A stretch of DNA of 34,623 nucleotides from an uncultured Verrucomicrobiota bacterium (GCA_903825435.1 CAIKAP010000073.1:1-34623); one strand, 5' to 3'; positions 8,028 through 17,710 are shown, counted from the first letter of the stretch. The notes: a model not told the origin generated them from the sequence alone. Translations and numbers: made by a program.

Positions 8028-9387
8028 GAACGGATTTTACGAGGAACCTTGCAAGACACAAGCTGTGAATTCTGAACCCGTCATCCAAGTTGCCGGTTTG
8101 TCGAAGGCCTACACGATCTGGTCCAGCCCATCGGCGAGGCTGCACGGACCGTTGCTGGGACAACTGGGGCAAATGCCATTCCTGCCGGCACGAATGCGCC
8201 GGGTCTGTAGTCGGCTCTCGCACAAGTCATTTCACAACTTCTACGCGCTGCGCGACGTGTCGTTCGAGGTGCAACGCGGCGAGAGCGTCGGCATCATCGG
8301 CTTGAACGGCTCCGGCAAAAGCACGCTCCTGCAAATCGTGGCCGGTACACTCCAACCAACCGAAGGCAGCGTGAGGGTGAACGGGCGCGTGGCGGCGTTG
8401 CTGGAGCTAGGTAGTGGATTCAACCACGAATTCACAGGTCGCGAAAACGTGTATTTGTACGCAGCGATCCTCGGATGGCGACCGCAGGAAGTTGAAGAGC
8501 GATTTCAGCAGGTGGTGGAGTTTGCGGAGATCGGTGAATTCATGGACCAGCCGGTGAAGACATACTCCAGCGGCATGCAGGTGCGGCTGGCGTACAGCGT
8601 GGCCACGGCGGCGGTGCCCGACATCCTGATTGTGGACGAGGCATTGTCGGTCGGTGACGTATACTTCCAGCACAAATGTTTCGCCCAGATCCGCCGATTT
8701 CGTGAGCAGGGCACGACGCTGCTGTTCGTGTCTCACGATCCGGGCGCGGTGAAGACGCTGTGCGACCGGGCGTTATTGCTCGATGCCGGCGCGGTAATCC
8801 GCGACGGCTCACCGGACGCGGTGCTCGATTACTACAATGCCATCATCGCGCGGAACGCCGCCGACCAAGAAGTGCGACAAGGTGAGACTGCGGATGGCCG
8901 CCGCGTGACTCGTTCGGGCAACGACCGAGCAACGATAAAGACGGTGGAGTTACTGCAACATGACCACAGTGTCCGGGCCGTCAACGTCGGCGCATCGGCA
9001 ACACTGCGAGTACAAGCCGTGACACGAGAACAGTTGCCACATCTCAGTGTCGGCTTTGTGATTCGCGACCGTCTGGGCAATGATATCTTTGGGATAAATA
9101 CATGTCAGTTGCGACAGTCGTTGTCGCCCGAGCCTGAACGCCCCTTCAATGTGGACTTTTATCTGCCGAGTATCGGCTTGGGTCCGGGACATTACAGCGT
9201 GACGGTGGCGCTGCACACACGGGAGACACACATCGAAGACAACTTCGATTGGTGGGACCAGGCGCTAGTTTTCCAAATCGTTCCCGGCAAGCATGCGCCG
9301 TTCAACGGCGTATGTCAGCTGGCAGTGGAGGTGCAGTCCGACGCATTGGTGAAATTGACTGGTCAAACGTCACGACCTATCGAATAA
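8020..9387 (+). CDS. wzt: ABC polysaccharide export ATPase with C-terminal glycan-binding domain (Wzt-like)
   Basis: ATPase partner of Wzm. The N-terminal domain has Walker A GLNGSGKST, the Wzt/TagH-type signature YSSGM, Walker B ILIVDEALSVGD and the switch His in FVSHD. After the ATPase, about 170 residues form a beta-rich Wzt-C type domain (for example 'VGFVIRDRLGNDIFGINT', 'LPSIGLGPGHYSVTVALH'), which in characterised systems binds the capped, often methylated, end of the glycan. I prefer the GTG at 8020, which has GGAAG about 10 bases upstream; a GTG at 8065 is the alternative. The following gene encodes a methyltransferase, consistent with a chain-terminating modification read by this domain. 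Confidence 0.9.
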   Translation: MSTNGFYEEPCKTQAVNSEPVIQVAGLSKAYTIWSSPSARLHGPLLGQLGQMPFLPARMRRVCSRLSHKSFHNFYALRDVSFEVQRGESVGIIGLNGSGKSTLLQIVAGTLQPTEGSVRVNGRVAALLELGSGFNHEFTGRENVYLYAAILGWRPQEVEERFQQVVEFAEIGEFMDQPVKTYSSGMQVRLAYSVATAAVPDILIVDEALSVGDVYFQHKCFAQIRRFREQGTTLLFVSHDPGAVKTLCDRALLLDAGAVIRDGSPDAVLDYYNAIIARNAADQEVRQGETADGRRVTRSGNDRATIKTVELLQHDHSVRAVNVGASATLRVQAVTREQLPHLSVGFVIRDRLGNDIFGINTCQLRQSLSPEPERPFNVDFYLPSIGLGPGHYSVTVALHTRETHIEDNFDWWDQALVFQIVPGKHAPFNGVCQLAVEVQSDALVKLTGQTSRPIE

Positions 9388-9394
9388 TTGCACC

Positions 9395-10477
9395 GTGATT
9401 GAAACTAGCAACGCGCAGATTGACACCACCGCCTTGCTCCAACAGGTGCGCGATGTCGTGCGTCGACAGCAGACAGAACCGCCTGGGTTCTTGGAGGCGG
9501 GATCGCAAGTTGGCAGCCGCGTAGCGTCTGGACGAAAATACAACAGGATACCGTCATGGCTGCCGGGTTTTCTGCAACCGTTCTTTCGTAATCAGGGTGC
9601 TATTAACCGTCAATTACTGCACGCGGTCGAGCAGCAACAACTCCAGTTGCAGTCGCTTTGGCATGCAGTAAAATGCCAGAATGTCAGGATGTCGGAACTG
9701 CTAGCCGAGGTGGCCGCGATGGAAGCGCAACAACGACAACTGGCGACGCGGTTGTTGGAGAAACTGGAAACGGCAGGTACAGCTCGCGCGGTGCTGGCCG
9801 AGGCGGCGGTGGAACTCCACGCACACAGCCTCGATGCATTTTATGTGGCGTTTGAAAACCAGTTCCGCGGTACGCGCGCGGAAATCAAGGAGCGGCAGCG
9901 CGTGTACCTGCCCTATGTGGTTGGGCGATCAGTTTTGGATCTTGGGTGCGGACGCGGCGAGTGGCTGGAATTGTTACGCGAAGCGGGGCAGACGGCCAGC
10001 GGCGTGGATGCGAGCGGAGTGATGGTCGCCGTCTGCCGTGAACTCGGTCTCGATGTTCAACAAGCCGACGCCATCGTACACTTGAAGTCGTTGCCAGACG
10101 CAAGCGTCGGTGTGGTGACCGGTTTTCACATCGTCGAGCATCTGCCATTCGACGTTCAGTTGGAATTGTTCGTCGAAACCCGCCGCGTGTTGCAGCCCGG
10201 CGGCCTGGCGGTTTTTGAATCGCCGAACTGCCAGAACATCATCGTCGGTGCCTGCAATTTCTATTCCGATCCCACCCATGTCCGTCCGTTGTTTCCCGGT
10301 ACGGCCAAGTTCCTGTTGGAACGCGTCGGGTTGGTTTCCGTGGAGATACTCTACCTGTCGCCGGCGCAGGGCAGCCCATTCAATCTGTCGTCGCCGGATT
10401 CCGCGCAGTTGCACAACTGGTTTTTTGGGCCGCGTGATTTCGCGGTCATCGGCGCCAAACCCGCCGTTGCGACATGA
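9395..10477 (+). CDS. SAM-dependent methyltransferase with N-terminal coiled coil (O-antigen modification)
   Basis: Class I methyltransferase, 360 aa, GTG start 7 bp after wzt. Residues 1-75 are polar with an amphipathic proline-containing stretch (SWLPGFLQPFF), and 75-145 are predicted coiled coil (many Gln, Leu, Glu). Then comes a family-typical block FRGTRAEIKERQRVYLPY (158-175), SAM motif I VLDLGCGRGEW (180-190), GVDAS, and HIVEHLP. This type accompanies Wzm/Wzt clusters and resembles the methyltransferase part of WbdD-like chain terminators (family knowledge). A role in capping the glycan for Wzt recognition is inference; no kinase domain is present. It ends in an ATGA overlap with the double glycosyltransferase. 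Confidence 0.82.
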   Translation: MIETSNAQIDTTALLQQVRDVVRRQQTEPPGFLEAGSQVGSRVASGRKYNRIPSWLPGFLQPFFRNQGAINRQLLHAVEQQQLQLQSLWHAVKCQNVRMSELLAEVAAMEAQQRQLATRLLEKLETAGTARAVLAEAAVELHAHSLDAFYVAFENQFRGTRAEIKERQRVYLPYVVGRSVLDLGCGRGEWLELLREAGQTASGVDASGVMVAVCRELGLDVQQADAIVHLKSLPDASVGVVTGFHIVEHLPFDVQLELFVETRRVLQPGGLAVFESPNCQNIIVGACNFYSDPTHVRPLFPGTAKFLLERVGLVSVEILYLSPAQGSPFNLSSPDSAQLHNWFFGPRDFAVIGAKPAVAT

Positions 10478-12834
10478 AGCCTCTGGCGATCGTAATTCCG
10501 TGGTTCGGTCGAGACCTCAAAGGCGGTGCGGAAACGCAGGCCTGGCAGATTGCCTCACGTCTGGCACAACGCAGCCATGAAGTCGAGGTGCTGACGACCT
10601 GTTGCCGGTCGCACAACGACGACTGCGGCACCAACCACCTGCCAGCCGGGGTGACGCGGGAGGTAGAGGGCTTTTCGATTCGTCGGTTCCCGGTGCGCCG
10701 GCGGCGGCGCCGGGCATTTTGCCGCGTCTGCGAGCACCTGCACGGTCTACCGAGCGGGGCGCTCAAGGCAGGCGTCTCCCCATTGAACGCGGCAGATGCC
10801 GCCACGTTTAGTCACGAATTTATCAAATCCACGGCACTGCTCGATTACCTGCGTGACAACATGGGTGCCTATCACGCATTTATTTTTATGCCGTATCTCT
10901 ACGGGCCGGTGCTAAACGGGTTGCCGCTTGTGGCCGCCAAGGCTTGGCTTCAACCGTGTCTGCACGACGAGACGTGTGCCTACCTGCCACAGGTCACCGC
11001 CATCTTTCATCAAGCTAAGGGCATCCTTTTCAACAGCGATGGCGAATTCGAGTTGGCCGTTCGCCTATACGGTCCGGCGATTATTCCAAAGTCAGTTGTG
11101 GTGGGTGAAGGAGTAGAGGTTCTCGAAAGAACAGCAGGTGAGACAGCCGCGCGGGCGGTGTTCCCATTTGGCGATGATCCATTCATCCTTTGCCTTGGGC
11201 GCAAGGAATGCGGCAAGAATTCGCACATGTTGCTGGAGGCGTTTCGCGCCTTCCGAAAATCCAATCCAGTCAGTCGTCTAAAACTGGTGTTTGCCGGGAC
11301 AGGCTCGATCCCGATGGACGGCCTGTACGAACAGGCGTTTGATCTCGGCACGGTGCCGGAACAGGCCAAGTTGGCGTTGCTGGATGGTTGTCGCGCGTTG
11401 TTTCAGCCGAGCGAGAAAGAGAGTTTTTCCCGCGTTATGATGGAAGCGTGGCGACGCGGTCGTCCGGTCGCGGCGCACCGGAATTGTCTAGCCACCGCGA
11501 CAGCGGTGCGGCGCTGCGGCGGCGGATGGCTTGCCGGCGATGAGACGGAGTGGCGCGCGCTATTCGCCTCCGTGGAGCGTGCCTCAGATGGCGATCTGGA
11601 TGCTACTGGCGCGGCAGGTTTAACTTATGCGCGAGACGTTGCCGACTGGCATAAGGTAATGGACCGCTACGAGAGTGCGCTATTCGGCGCAATGAATTCT
11701 CGTGTGCATGTCGTGGTTGAACCAAAACAGGCCTTGCATCAGGTGTTGCCTAGCCTAGCGTATGGCGACGCGATTTCCAACTTCGTCCGATGGATTCGTC
11801 GGACCATGCAAGCTCAGGGCATCGTCTCTGAGATTTTCGTCCTCCACATTGACGCACGGGTCGCCGCGGAGTGTCGTCTGTTCACGCCAGGATGTATCGA
11901 CGACAGTGATGCAATTCTGTATCATCACGCTATCGGCAGCGAGCTCACACAGCACGTCATCGCTCATCCTGGAAAGAAGTGCCTCGTCTATCACAACATC
12001 ACGCCGGCTGAGTTCTACGAACAATCTCATCCGTTGATCGCCGAGACGTGTCGGCAAGGTCGTCAGGAACTCCGCTTACTGGCACCCCACTTCCAAGTGG
12101 CAATTGGCGTTTCGGCATACAATGTTGAGGAATTGCGAGAGACTGGCTTTGCCACCGCATCCGTACTACCATTGTGCATAGATCCAGACCAGTGGGCCAT
12201 GCCGCTGGATCCCCACTTGGCCGACCGACTTCAAGCAGGCCAGACTAATATTTTGTTTGTAGGGCGTGCTGTTCCTCACAAAAAACTTGATGATCTGATC
12301 CGTCTTTTTCGGCGCTATCTCGATTTTGATCCGAACGCCACTCTACACCTTATAGGCAAAACAGACCCTGACGACCTGTATTGGCGATATCTACTACACC
12401 TGGCGGCGACATTAAACATCCACGATAAGATCAATTTTGCTGGCAGCGTTACACCTGCGCAGCTGGCAACATATTATCGGTTTGCACATTTGTTTTGGTC
12501 TATGTCAGAGCATGAAGGATTCTGCGTACCACTGATTGAGGCAATGTGGTACGATGTGCCAGTGCTTGCCTACAAGAGTTCTGCCATCCCTGAAACGTTG
12601 GGTGAGGCGGGTATGATGTTCACAACCAAGGAGGACGAAGATCATCTCGCTGCGCTTGCGTGGTTGCTTGTCCATGATTCCGACTTACGACGGAAGTTGA
12701 TTGCCGTCCAACGACAACGACGAACCCACTTCACGGCTTCCGTGGTAGCGCCACAACTTCTGGCTTTAGTCAACAGTATGATTGGTCCAACCGTTTCGAC
12801 GTCACAGGCCGGCACATCACCTTTGGTTGCATAA
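10474..12834 (+). CDS. Bifunctional protein: two tandem GT4-type glycosyltransferases
   Basis: 786 aa containing two complete GT-B modules. Module 1 (about 1-400) opens with IVIPWFGRDLKGGAETQAW and has the nucleotide-sugar half (PFILCLGRKECGKN, then FQPSEKESFSRVMMEAWRRG). Module 2 (from about 407) opens with VVVEPKQALHQVLPSLAYGD and has ILFVGRAVPHKKLDDLIRLF, the EHEGFCVPLIEAMWY block with the E-x7-E arrangement, and IPETLGEAG. Both halves look catalytically complete, so the protein may add two sugars of the repeat unit in sequence. A Met codon at 11692 sits at the module junction, where base composition also shifts to more A/T, suggesting fusion of genes of different origin. The start overlaps the methyltransferase stop (ATGA). 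Confidence 0.87.
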   Translation: MKPLAIVIPWFGRDLKGGAETQAWQIASRLAQRSHEVEVLTTCCRSHNDDCGTNHLPAGVTREVEGFSIRRFPVRRRRRRAFCRVCEHLHGLPSGALKAGVSPLNAADAATFSHEFIKSTALLDYLRDNMGAYHAFIFMPYLYGPVLNGLPLVAAKAWLQPCLHDETCAYLPQVTAIFHQAKGILFNSDGEFELAVRLYGPAIIPKSVVVGEGVEVLERTAGETAARAVFPFGDDPFILCLGRKECGKNSHMLLEAFRAFRKSNPVSRLKLVFAGTGSIPMDGLYEQAFDLGTVPEQAKLALLDGCRALFQPSEKESFSRVMMEAWRRGRPVAAHRNCLATATAVRRCGGGWLAGDETEWRALFASVERASDGDLDATGAAGLTYARDVADWHKVMDRYESALFGAMNSRVHVVVEPKQALHQVLPSLAYGDAISNFVRWIRRTMQAQGIVSEIFVLHIDARVAAECRLFTPGCIDDSDAILYHHAIGSELTQHVIAHPGKKCLVYHNITPAEFYEQSHPLIAETCRQGRQELRLLAPHFQVAIGVSAYNVEELRETGFATASVLPLCIDPDQWAMPLDPHLADRLQAGQTNILFVGRAVPHKKLDDLIRLFRRYLDFDPNATLHLIGKTDPDDLYWRYLLHLAATLNIHDKINFAGSVTPAQLATYYRFAHLFWSMSEHEGFCVPLIEAMWYDVPVLAYKSSAIPETLGEAGMMFTTKEDEDHLAALAWLLVHDSDLRRKLIAVQRQRRTHFTASVVAPQLLALVNSMIGPTVSTSQAGTSPLVA

Positions 12835-12944
12835 AGCCCAAAAGCTCTTTGGTACCTCCTGAAACTCCATTTTTTGAAACCAAATAGGACCAATAAAATC
12901 ATGCTTGTTCTTTATGGAGTTGGAGTTTTCGAAAGTGCCCATTT

Positions 12945-14537
12945 ATGAAATATAAAGATATGACTCCTGTCTGTGGAGTCCGCGTCCACGCTGGGAACTC
13001 GTCTCGCCACCGCTTCCGCCAGGGATTCGCCGTTACACTAGCACTCGCGATATTGGCCGTCGTCGCCGCAGTTCCTCCGTATCTGACCGACCTCGCCGCC
13101 AACATGAATTCCGACCAACTCACATTGCCTGACCTTTATGAAAGCCTAGTCCGTCGGAACGAAGCCTGGTCATCCTGGTGCCTGGGCGGGGCACCTTTTT
13201 TCTTTCCAGACATCGCTTTGTTTTTCCCTGTTGCCGCCGTGGTCGGCGACACTTATCTGGCGCATCTGCTCCAAACAGGACTCTACGTCTTGACCCTGAT
13301 GGCCGGCTTTTGGGCTCTGGGCCGGGCCAGAGCCGGCCGGTATGCGGACTGGGCGACCAGCTGGGCGCTGGTGCTTTTTTTACTGATCACCCATCCTAGG
13401 GTTTGGCCTCAAGCAGCAGACTTGTGGAAAGTGATTTACCATCCATTTGCGCATGGAGGCGCGGCTTTGCTGGCAGTCGCAGGCATGCTTCTGGTGTTTT
13501 CTCATCTCAAACGCGGTCGCCGATGGGCGCTCTTCTTCTTGGCTGTAGTGTGCGTTGGCGGCGGCGCCTCGGATTTACTTTTTTGCCTCTATTTTTCGAT
13601 TCCTTCCCTACTTTCCCTTACCGTTCTGGCCGTGCTCCATCGCTTCCGCCGACAGCGTGTTTCAGCACTATTCCTGACAATCCTGCTCGCCACACTGCTA
13701 GGCCGGATGTTGATACCCTGGATCAGGCCCGGACAACAAGCCGAGCATCTCTATCTTTCCCGAACCGGAATCGGCACCGCATGCAACACGGTTCTTTTTA
13801 TGGTACGCGATTTGGTGTTCCAACACCACTGGATGTTCCTCTTCTCGGCAGTGGTGTCGCTGACAGTGGCCACTTGGCTTGGCATTCGCTTGGTTAGAAT
13901 GTTGTTGCGGAAAACCCCGTTCTCTTGGCGTGTCTGCTACCTTGACCAGTGTGTGGTTTGGAGCTTGGCTGGTGGTTGGGCCGCCCTGTTGGCCACGGGT
14001 AATTATGTGGATACCGGCAGTTGGCGTTATCTGGTTTTTCCCTCAGCTCTGGCTATCGTTATGGCGGTCTGGGCCGCTGCCCTGCGCATGCCACGGTGGA
14101 TGGGCGGGTTGGGAGTTGCCGTTTTCCTCATGATCTGTCTAGGACACGGCTTTTCCAAACCCAACCTCCAACGACCCTATCCTGAACTCGCCCGTTTCCT
14201 CGACGCCTACGGCCAGGACAAGCCACCCTTAGTTCTAGGCGACTATTGGACCGCCCGGCAAACGACCTTTCTTTCCCGTAACGGCGTCCGGGTGGAACAA
14301 ATTTGCGCTAACGGGCGGATTTACCATTGGGCGAATTCCTTAGATACCTATCGCCGTATCCGGGAGGAACCCGGTCGGCATGGAATTATCATCATGGACC
14401 GCTTGGATCCCGCGCAAATCAGGGCCGCTTTTGGCGACCCCACGGAGGAAAGATACGTGGGGAAAAATCTGGTTTACTTTTATCTTCCGCCCCGGAGCGT
14501 GCAATTGGTTCGCTTCCTCCAAGGTGGCCTGCCTTAG
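12945..14537 (+). CDS. Polytopic membrane protein of the polysaccharide locus, possible GT-C type
   Basis: 530 aa with roughly 9-11 predicted TM helices and a soluble C-terminal tail of about 140 residues (from about 390). An N-terminal TM helix (about 27-47) is followed by an extracytoplasmic loop with acidic residues (MNSDQLTLPDLYESL), a position where GT-C glycosyltransferases often carry catalytic acids. I recognise no named family with certainty. Position between glycosyltransferase genes suggests a role in polysaccharide decoration or transfer from a lipid-linked sugar (inference). The ATG at 12945 lacks a strong ribosome site; a second Met five residues later (12960) is possible. A 110-bp gap separates it from the preceding gene. 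Confidence 0.65.
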   Translation: MKYKDMTPVCGVRVHAGNSSRHRFRQGFAVTLALAILAVVAAVPPYLTDLAANMNSDQLTLPDLYESLVRRNEAWSSWCLGGAPFFFPDIALFFPVAAVVGDTYLAHLLQTGLYVLTLMAGFWALGRARAGRYADWATSWALVLFLLITHPRVWPQAADLWKVIYHPFAHGGAALLAVAGMLLVFSHLKRGRRWALFFLAVVCVGGGASDLLFCLYFSIPSLLSLTVLAVLHRFRRQRVSALFLTILLATLLGRMLIPWIRPGQQAEHLYLSRTGIGTACNTVLFMVRDLVFQHHWMFLFSAVVSLTVATWLGIRLVRMLLRKTPFSWRVCYLDQCVVWSLAGGWAALLATGNYVDTGSWRYLVFPSALAIVMAVWAAALRMPRWMGGLGVAVFLMICLGHGFSKPNLQRPYPELARFLDAYGQDKPPLVLGDYWTARQTTFLSRNGVRVEQICANGRIYHWANSLDTYRRIREEPGRHGIIIMDRLDPAQIRAAFGDPTEERYVGKNLVYFYLPPRSVQLVRFLQGGLP

Positions 14538-14632
14538 TCTTTAGGCGTGGTGCTGGCATAACCGTTGATCGACACTTTACAAGCAATCAGTTCACCCGGT
14601 AACTGCGTCGAAAACGCAAGGCTACCGATCTG

Positions 14633-15814
14633 CTAAACGACCAGACGATTCCGCAACGCGCATGCGTACTCAGCCCATGACCGGAAGGGCCGCCGCTCGG
14701 CTTCACCAGCCAGACGTTCGTACAGTGCAGGGTCGGTCAGTAACTGGCGCATCGCCGTTGCCAGCGACGCCGTGTTCGTCTGGTCGCACGTCAGACAACC
14801 GCCTCCTGCAGATACTTCGCCCAACGCGCCGTTGGTGCCGCAAACACACGGACGGCCAAACCAGAGGCTTTCCTGAATCGGCAGCCCGAACCCCTCGATC
14901 AGCGACGGATACACCGTGAAACTGCATTGCCGGTAGGCAGCCACCAACGTCTCATCCGACACGTGCTGCAACCAATGTAACGGACGTCCACGTTGTTGTA
15001 GCTCCGCGATTGCCTCCAAAATCGACTGGCTGTGCCGACGGACGCGAAGACGGCGGCCGATCAGAGTAAGTTCAAAACTCATCCCATCACTCCAGAGTCG
15101 CTCGGCGGCGGCAAATAATCCCATGTGGTTCTTGCGCGCATCTAGGCTGGACACGTATAGCACCCGTCGCTCAGCAAATCGCCCCACGTCAGCACTGCCG
15201 CGTGGCCCGAACTCCATTGGCCACGGCTCAACCTCTATTGGCGCTGGCTGGCATCCGAATTGTCGCCACGCCGACAGCAGCGACTGGCGCGATTCGGCGG
15301 AAACAGTAATCACCACGTCGAACGCACCCAGACAGCGCACATAGTCGACGAAGTCCGTTTGGCGAAATGACGGCGTCAGGTCCGGCCGCAGAAATGGGAT
15401 GGCATCGTGAAACAACGCCACCAGCCGCAATCGTTTCGCCGTCGCCGCCTTCTCCAACCATGTCGCACGCTCCGCCTCAACAATATCCGGCATCAAAAGC
15501 GTATGGCCTCGCTCATCGGTTTCATCGCCACGGAGCACAACCGGCCCCGGACATAATAATCGCTCCATGCTGGACCGCAAACGCCGCCCCACTGCGCTCG
15601 GGTCTGCCGATGGCCGGTCATGATGCGCGAATGGTTGTTCGAGAAAGTGCTGTTCGTGTGCTGTCAGGGCGCAATACGCCTTACGCCGGTGCGACCACGT
15701 AACCGGCGTGATCGGCCCGAGTTGCTGCAGCGCCTCATGCAACCGTCGCACCGTCCGCGGAATTCCGCACGTGGTGGGCGAGCGCGCAGCGGCTGTTGTA
15801 TCCAAGTAAAGCAT
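14633..15814 (-). CDS. GT4-family glycosyltransferase
   Basis: 393-aa GT-B fold glycosyltransferase. N-terminal half: MLYLDTTAAARSPTTCGIPR, typical of mannosyltransferase-like GT4 proteins, and ALFHDAIPFLRPDL. C-terminal half: RRVLYVSSLDARKNHMGLF, LTLIGRRLRV, VSDETLVAAYRQCSFTVYPS, then the donor-site E-x7-E block EGFGLPIQESLWFGRPCVC and ALGEVSAGG. The family uses nucleotide sugars to extend glycans, here presumably the O-antigen-like polymer in the cytoplasm. It is the second gene of a minus-strand pair, 12 bp after the upstream gene's stop. A short stem (TGCGT/ACGCA) lies just beyond its 3' end but lacks a T-run. Confidence 0.85.
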   Translation of the reverse strand: MLYLDTTAAARSPTTCGIPRTVRRLHEALQQLGPITPVTWSHRRKAYCALTAHEQHFLEQPFAHHDRPSADPSAVGRRLRSSMERLLCPGPVVLRGDETDERGHTLLMPDIVEAERATWLEKAATAKRLRLVALFHDAIPFLRPDLTPSFRQTDFVDYVRCLGAFDVVITVSAESRQSLLSAWRQFGCQPAPIEVEPWPMEFGPRGSADVGRFAERRVLYVSSLDARKNHMGLFAAAERLWSDGMSFELTLIGRRLRVRRHSQSILEAIAELQQRGRPLHWLQHVSDETLVAAYRQCSFTVYPSLIEGFGLPIQESLWFGRPCVCGTNGALGEVSAGGGCLTCDQTNTASLATAMRQLLTDPALYERLAGEAERRPFRSWAEYACALRNRLVV

Positions 15815-15826
15815 GACGGAAGATTA

Positions 15827-16900
15827 TCACCCAGACTGTGCGCCGCCAGCCAGAAACCACAGCCATTGCGACGCCGTGCGCGCCGCCGTAAAACGTTCCT
15901 TCACCAAGCCGTGACCACGCCGGGCAAGCTCATCAAGGCGGTTGGGATCCAGCCAGAGTTCTCGGAGCGCGACCAGCCATTCTGCCGGTGTCTGCGCGCT
16001 CGGCAAGCCGCAGTCCCGGCTAAACTCCACTACATCCGGCGAACGCGAGTCGCCAATCGCCGGACACCCAAGCGCAAACAGGCACCGCAGCCGCCCGGCA
16101 CTTTTGAGGTGCGAATCGGCCAATGTCGGACGCGCCGGCACAAGCCCCAGCCTCGCTGTCGCTGCCGTCGCCGCCAGCGATTCCGTCGACCACTTTACCC
16201 AGCATACACGCAACGCCCCCCACCGCTCCGCCCCGTCGCGACGGTCTGTCACCACCACTAGTTCTACACCGCTCTCGCGGCCAAACTCCTCCAGCACCGG
16301 CCGCAGCCGCAGTAATCCGTCGAGACTACCGCGCATCCCGTGCCATACAAGACATGCCTCGCGCCGTGAGGGCAGCGTCCCGGTAAGTGCTTGCTGTCCC
16401 TGCGCTATGGTTTGTGCAGATTCTGTTTCCTCGACAAACCAGACGCGTGGATGAAGAGCGCCGATCAAAGATGCTAGCGCCGGTGACGCCACCGATACAA
16501 CATGGCCGAACCGCGCCAGTTTCCCCCACACCCGGTCCGCATCATCACACACCAACAGCACCGTGCGCTCGACGGCACAGCGTCCCGGCGGCGGTACGGC
16601 TTTCAAGCACAACAGCCAGTCCACTGGCACCGCCGGCAACTCCGGCCCTGCGCTGATCTGCCATGCCCACCCACGTGCCTCAACCAACGCGCGTAAGTGC
16701 GGCACCACACACCCGACTTGCCGGACCGTGCTTGGCCACGCAGAATGCGGCGTCCAGAAGTGGACCCGCAACGGCACGCCGTTGACACCGTCGGGTGGCA
16801 CCATCGGCATTGGACGAAACGGCCCCTCCTGACGTGTCCGTAATGCTCGTCGAAAGCGTACTGACGGCGGCAACAGACTTGTGATCCAATCAATCGCCAT
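15827..16900 (-). CDS. Putative GT-B glycosyltransferase
   Basis: About 357 aa, starting at MAIDWITSLLPPS; the frame is open 39 bases further upstream, but this Met is the more natural start. It has a weak GT-B look: an N-terminal half with VHFWTPHSAW, and a C-terminal half with ARLGLVPARPTLADSHLK, CLFALGCPAIGDSRSPDVVEF and a C-terminal 'LARRGHGLVKERFTAART' helix typical of GT4 proteins. The E-x7-E signature is not intact, so donor use cannot be predicted. It is the first gene of the pair with 14633-15814, and it is divergent from the orphan gene at 16918. Confidence 0.65.
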   Translation of the reverse strand: MAIDWITSLLPPSVRFRRALRTRQEGPFRPMPMVPPDGVNGVPLRVHFWTPHSAWPSTVRQVGCVVPHLRALVEARGWAWQISAGPELPAVPVDWLLCLKAVPPPGRCAVERTVLLVCDDADRVWGKLARFGHVVSVASPALASLIGALHPRVWFVEETESAQTIAQGQQALTGTLPSRREACLVWHGMRGSLDGLLRLRPVLEEFGRESGVELVVVTDRRDGAERWGALRVCWVKWSTESLAATAATARLGLVPARPTLADSHLKSAGRLRCLFALGCPAIGDSRSPDVVEFSRDCGLPSAQTPAEWLVALRELWLDPNRLDELARRGHGLVKERFTAARTASQWLWFLAGGAQSG

Positions 16901-16917
16901 GTTGGGGCCACAAGCTA

Positions 16918-17376
16918 ATGAGCCGCAGCAGAAATGCAACCGTTTTTGACGGTGTGTTTCAGGAGTGGCTCATAAAAAAGAAGTCCCGCCAAAAAACGGG
17001 TGACATTAAGTTGGCAAAATGGCACATTGTCAGAGTTACCAAGTGGCGACCTCCAGCGGGCTGCCATGTTAAACGGCTGCCCCTGAACGGGTGTATTTGG
17101 AATTGTCATCTCGTGGACCATGAATACCGGTGCAAAATCATTGGCAAGGAATTGTGGCCCCTACAGAAAGGCGAAAAAGTCGATCCTGCAACTATCAGAA
17201 CTATTACGCGTACGGAACGTGTTGGTCGTGAACTTATATCCACGATAAAACACTGGTGGCTCGACAAAGAAATCATACGCCCACAATTGCAGCGGGAGGA
17301 CTGGGACTTTTCGCCGCTGAAGAACAGCCAATACGATTGGCAACTATCTGCTAGCCGTCCAAGCCGGCGCCCATAA
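16918..17376 (+). CDS. Orphan hypothetical protein, 152 aa
   Basis: I recognise no family. The protein is basic and Trp-rich (KWHIVRVTKWRPPAGCHVKR, IKHWWLDKEIIRP), with four scattered Cys and no signal peptide or TM segment. What argues for a real gene is a strong hairpin with a following T-rich run that begins four bases after its stop. Codon and base usage are more A/T-rich than the polysaccharide genes next door. It lies at the left edge of the low-GC accessory stretch. Its start lies close to the divergent glycosyltransferase (about 17 bp), so the two may share a promoter area. Confidence 0.4.
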   Translation: MSRSRNATVFDGVFQEWLIKKKSRQKTGDIKLAKWHIVRVTKWRPPAGCHVKRLPLNGCIWNCHLVDHEYRCKIIGKELWPLQKGEKVDPATIRTITRTERVGRELISTIKHWWLDKEIIRPQLQREDWDFSPLKNSQYDWQLSASRPSRRP

Positions 17377-17379
17377 AAT

Positions 17380-17420
17380 GAGAACGGCGCACTGTGCTAC
17401 ATACGCCGTTCTCGGTTTTC
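17380..17420 (+). terminator. Rho-independent terminator, possibly bidirectional
   Basis: A perfect 10-bp stem (GAGAACGGCG at 17380-17389 with CGCCGTTCTC at 17404-17413) encloses a 14-base loop and is followed by GGTTTTCT. On the minus strand the same stem is followed by ATTTTATG, so it may work both ways. It directly follows the stop of the 152-aa orphan gene. Confidence 0.75.
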
Positions 17421-17710
17421 TACTCTATCGATCTTTGAAGTGACGGGGTTGATAGTTTGTGGGCTCGACCACTGGAACCTCTGTTCCTCTAACCCTCCCG
17501 CCAAATCTCAAAGACCGAGAAACTAAAATCTATACAAAGCAGTTCTAATACTTGTTCAATTTCTTCCCCTGCAAGGCCTGTGATCGACATTCACAATCTG
17601 CCCATCAATTTTCTCAACTCAAGTTATGCCCGTTCTGATGGAAAGCAAGTAGGGTAAATCCGAAGGCTTCCTGGTTTGATTTTCCCGTCTCAAAATGCTA
17701 TCAACCGGCC
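17421..17710. other. Non-coding stretch upstream of the GH53 operon
   Basis: About 290 bp without a credible gene on either strand. It is A/T-richer than the surroundings and presumably holds the promoter of the galactanase operon, but I see no convincing -35/-10 pair, operator palindrome or riboswitch. TCTTTGA (about 17434) and TCAAAGA (about 17505) form a weak distant inverted repeat of doubtful meaning. Confidence 0.4.
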
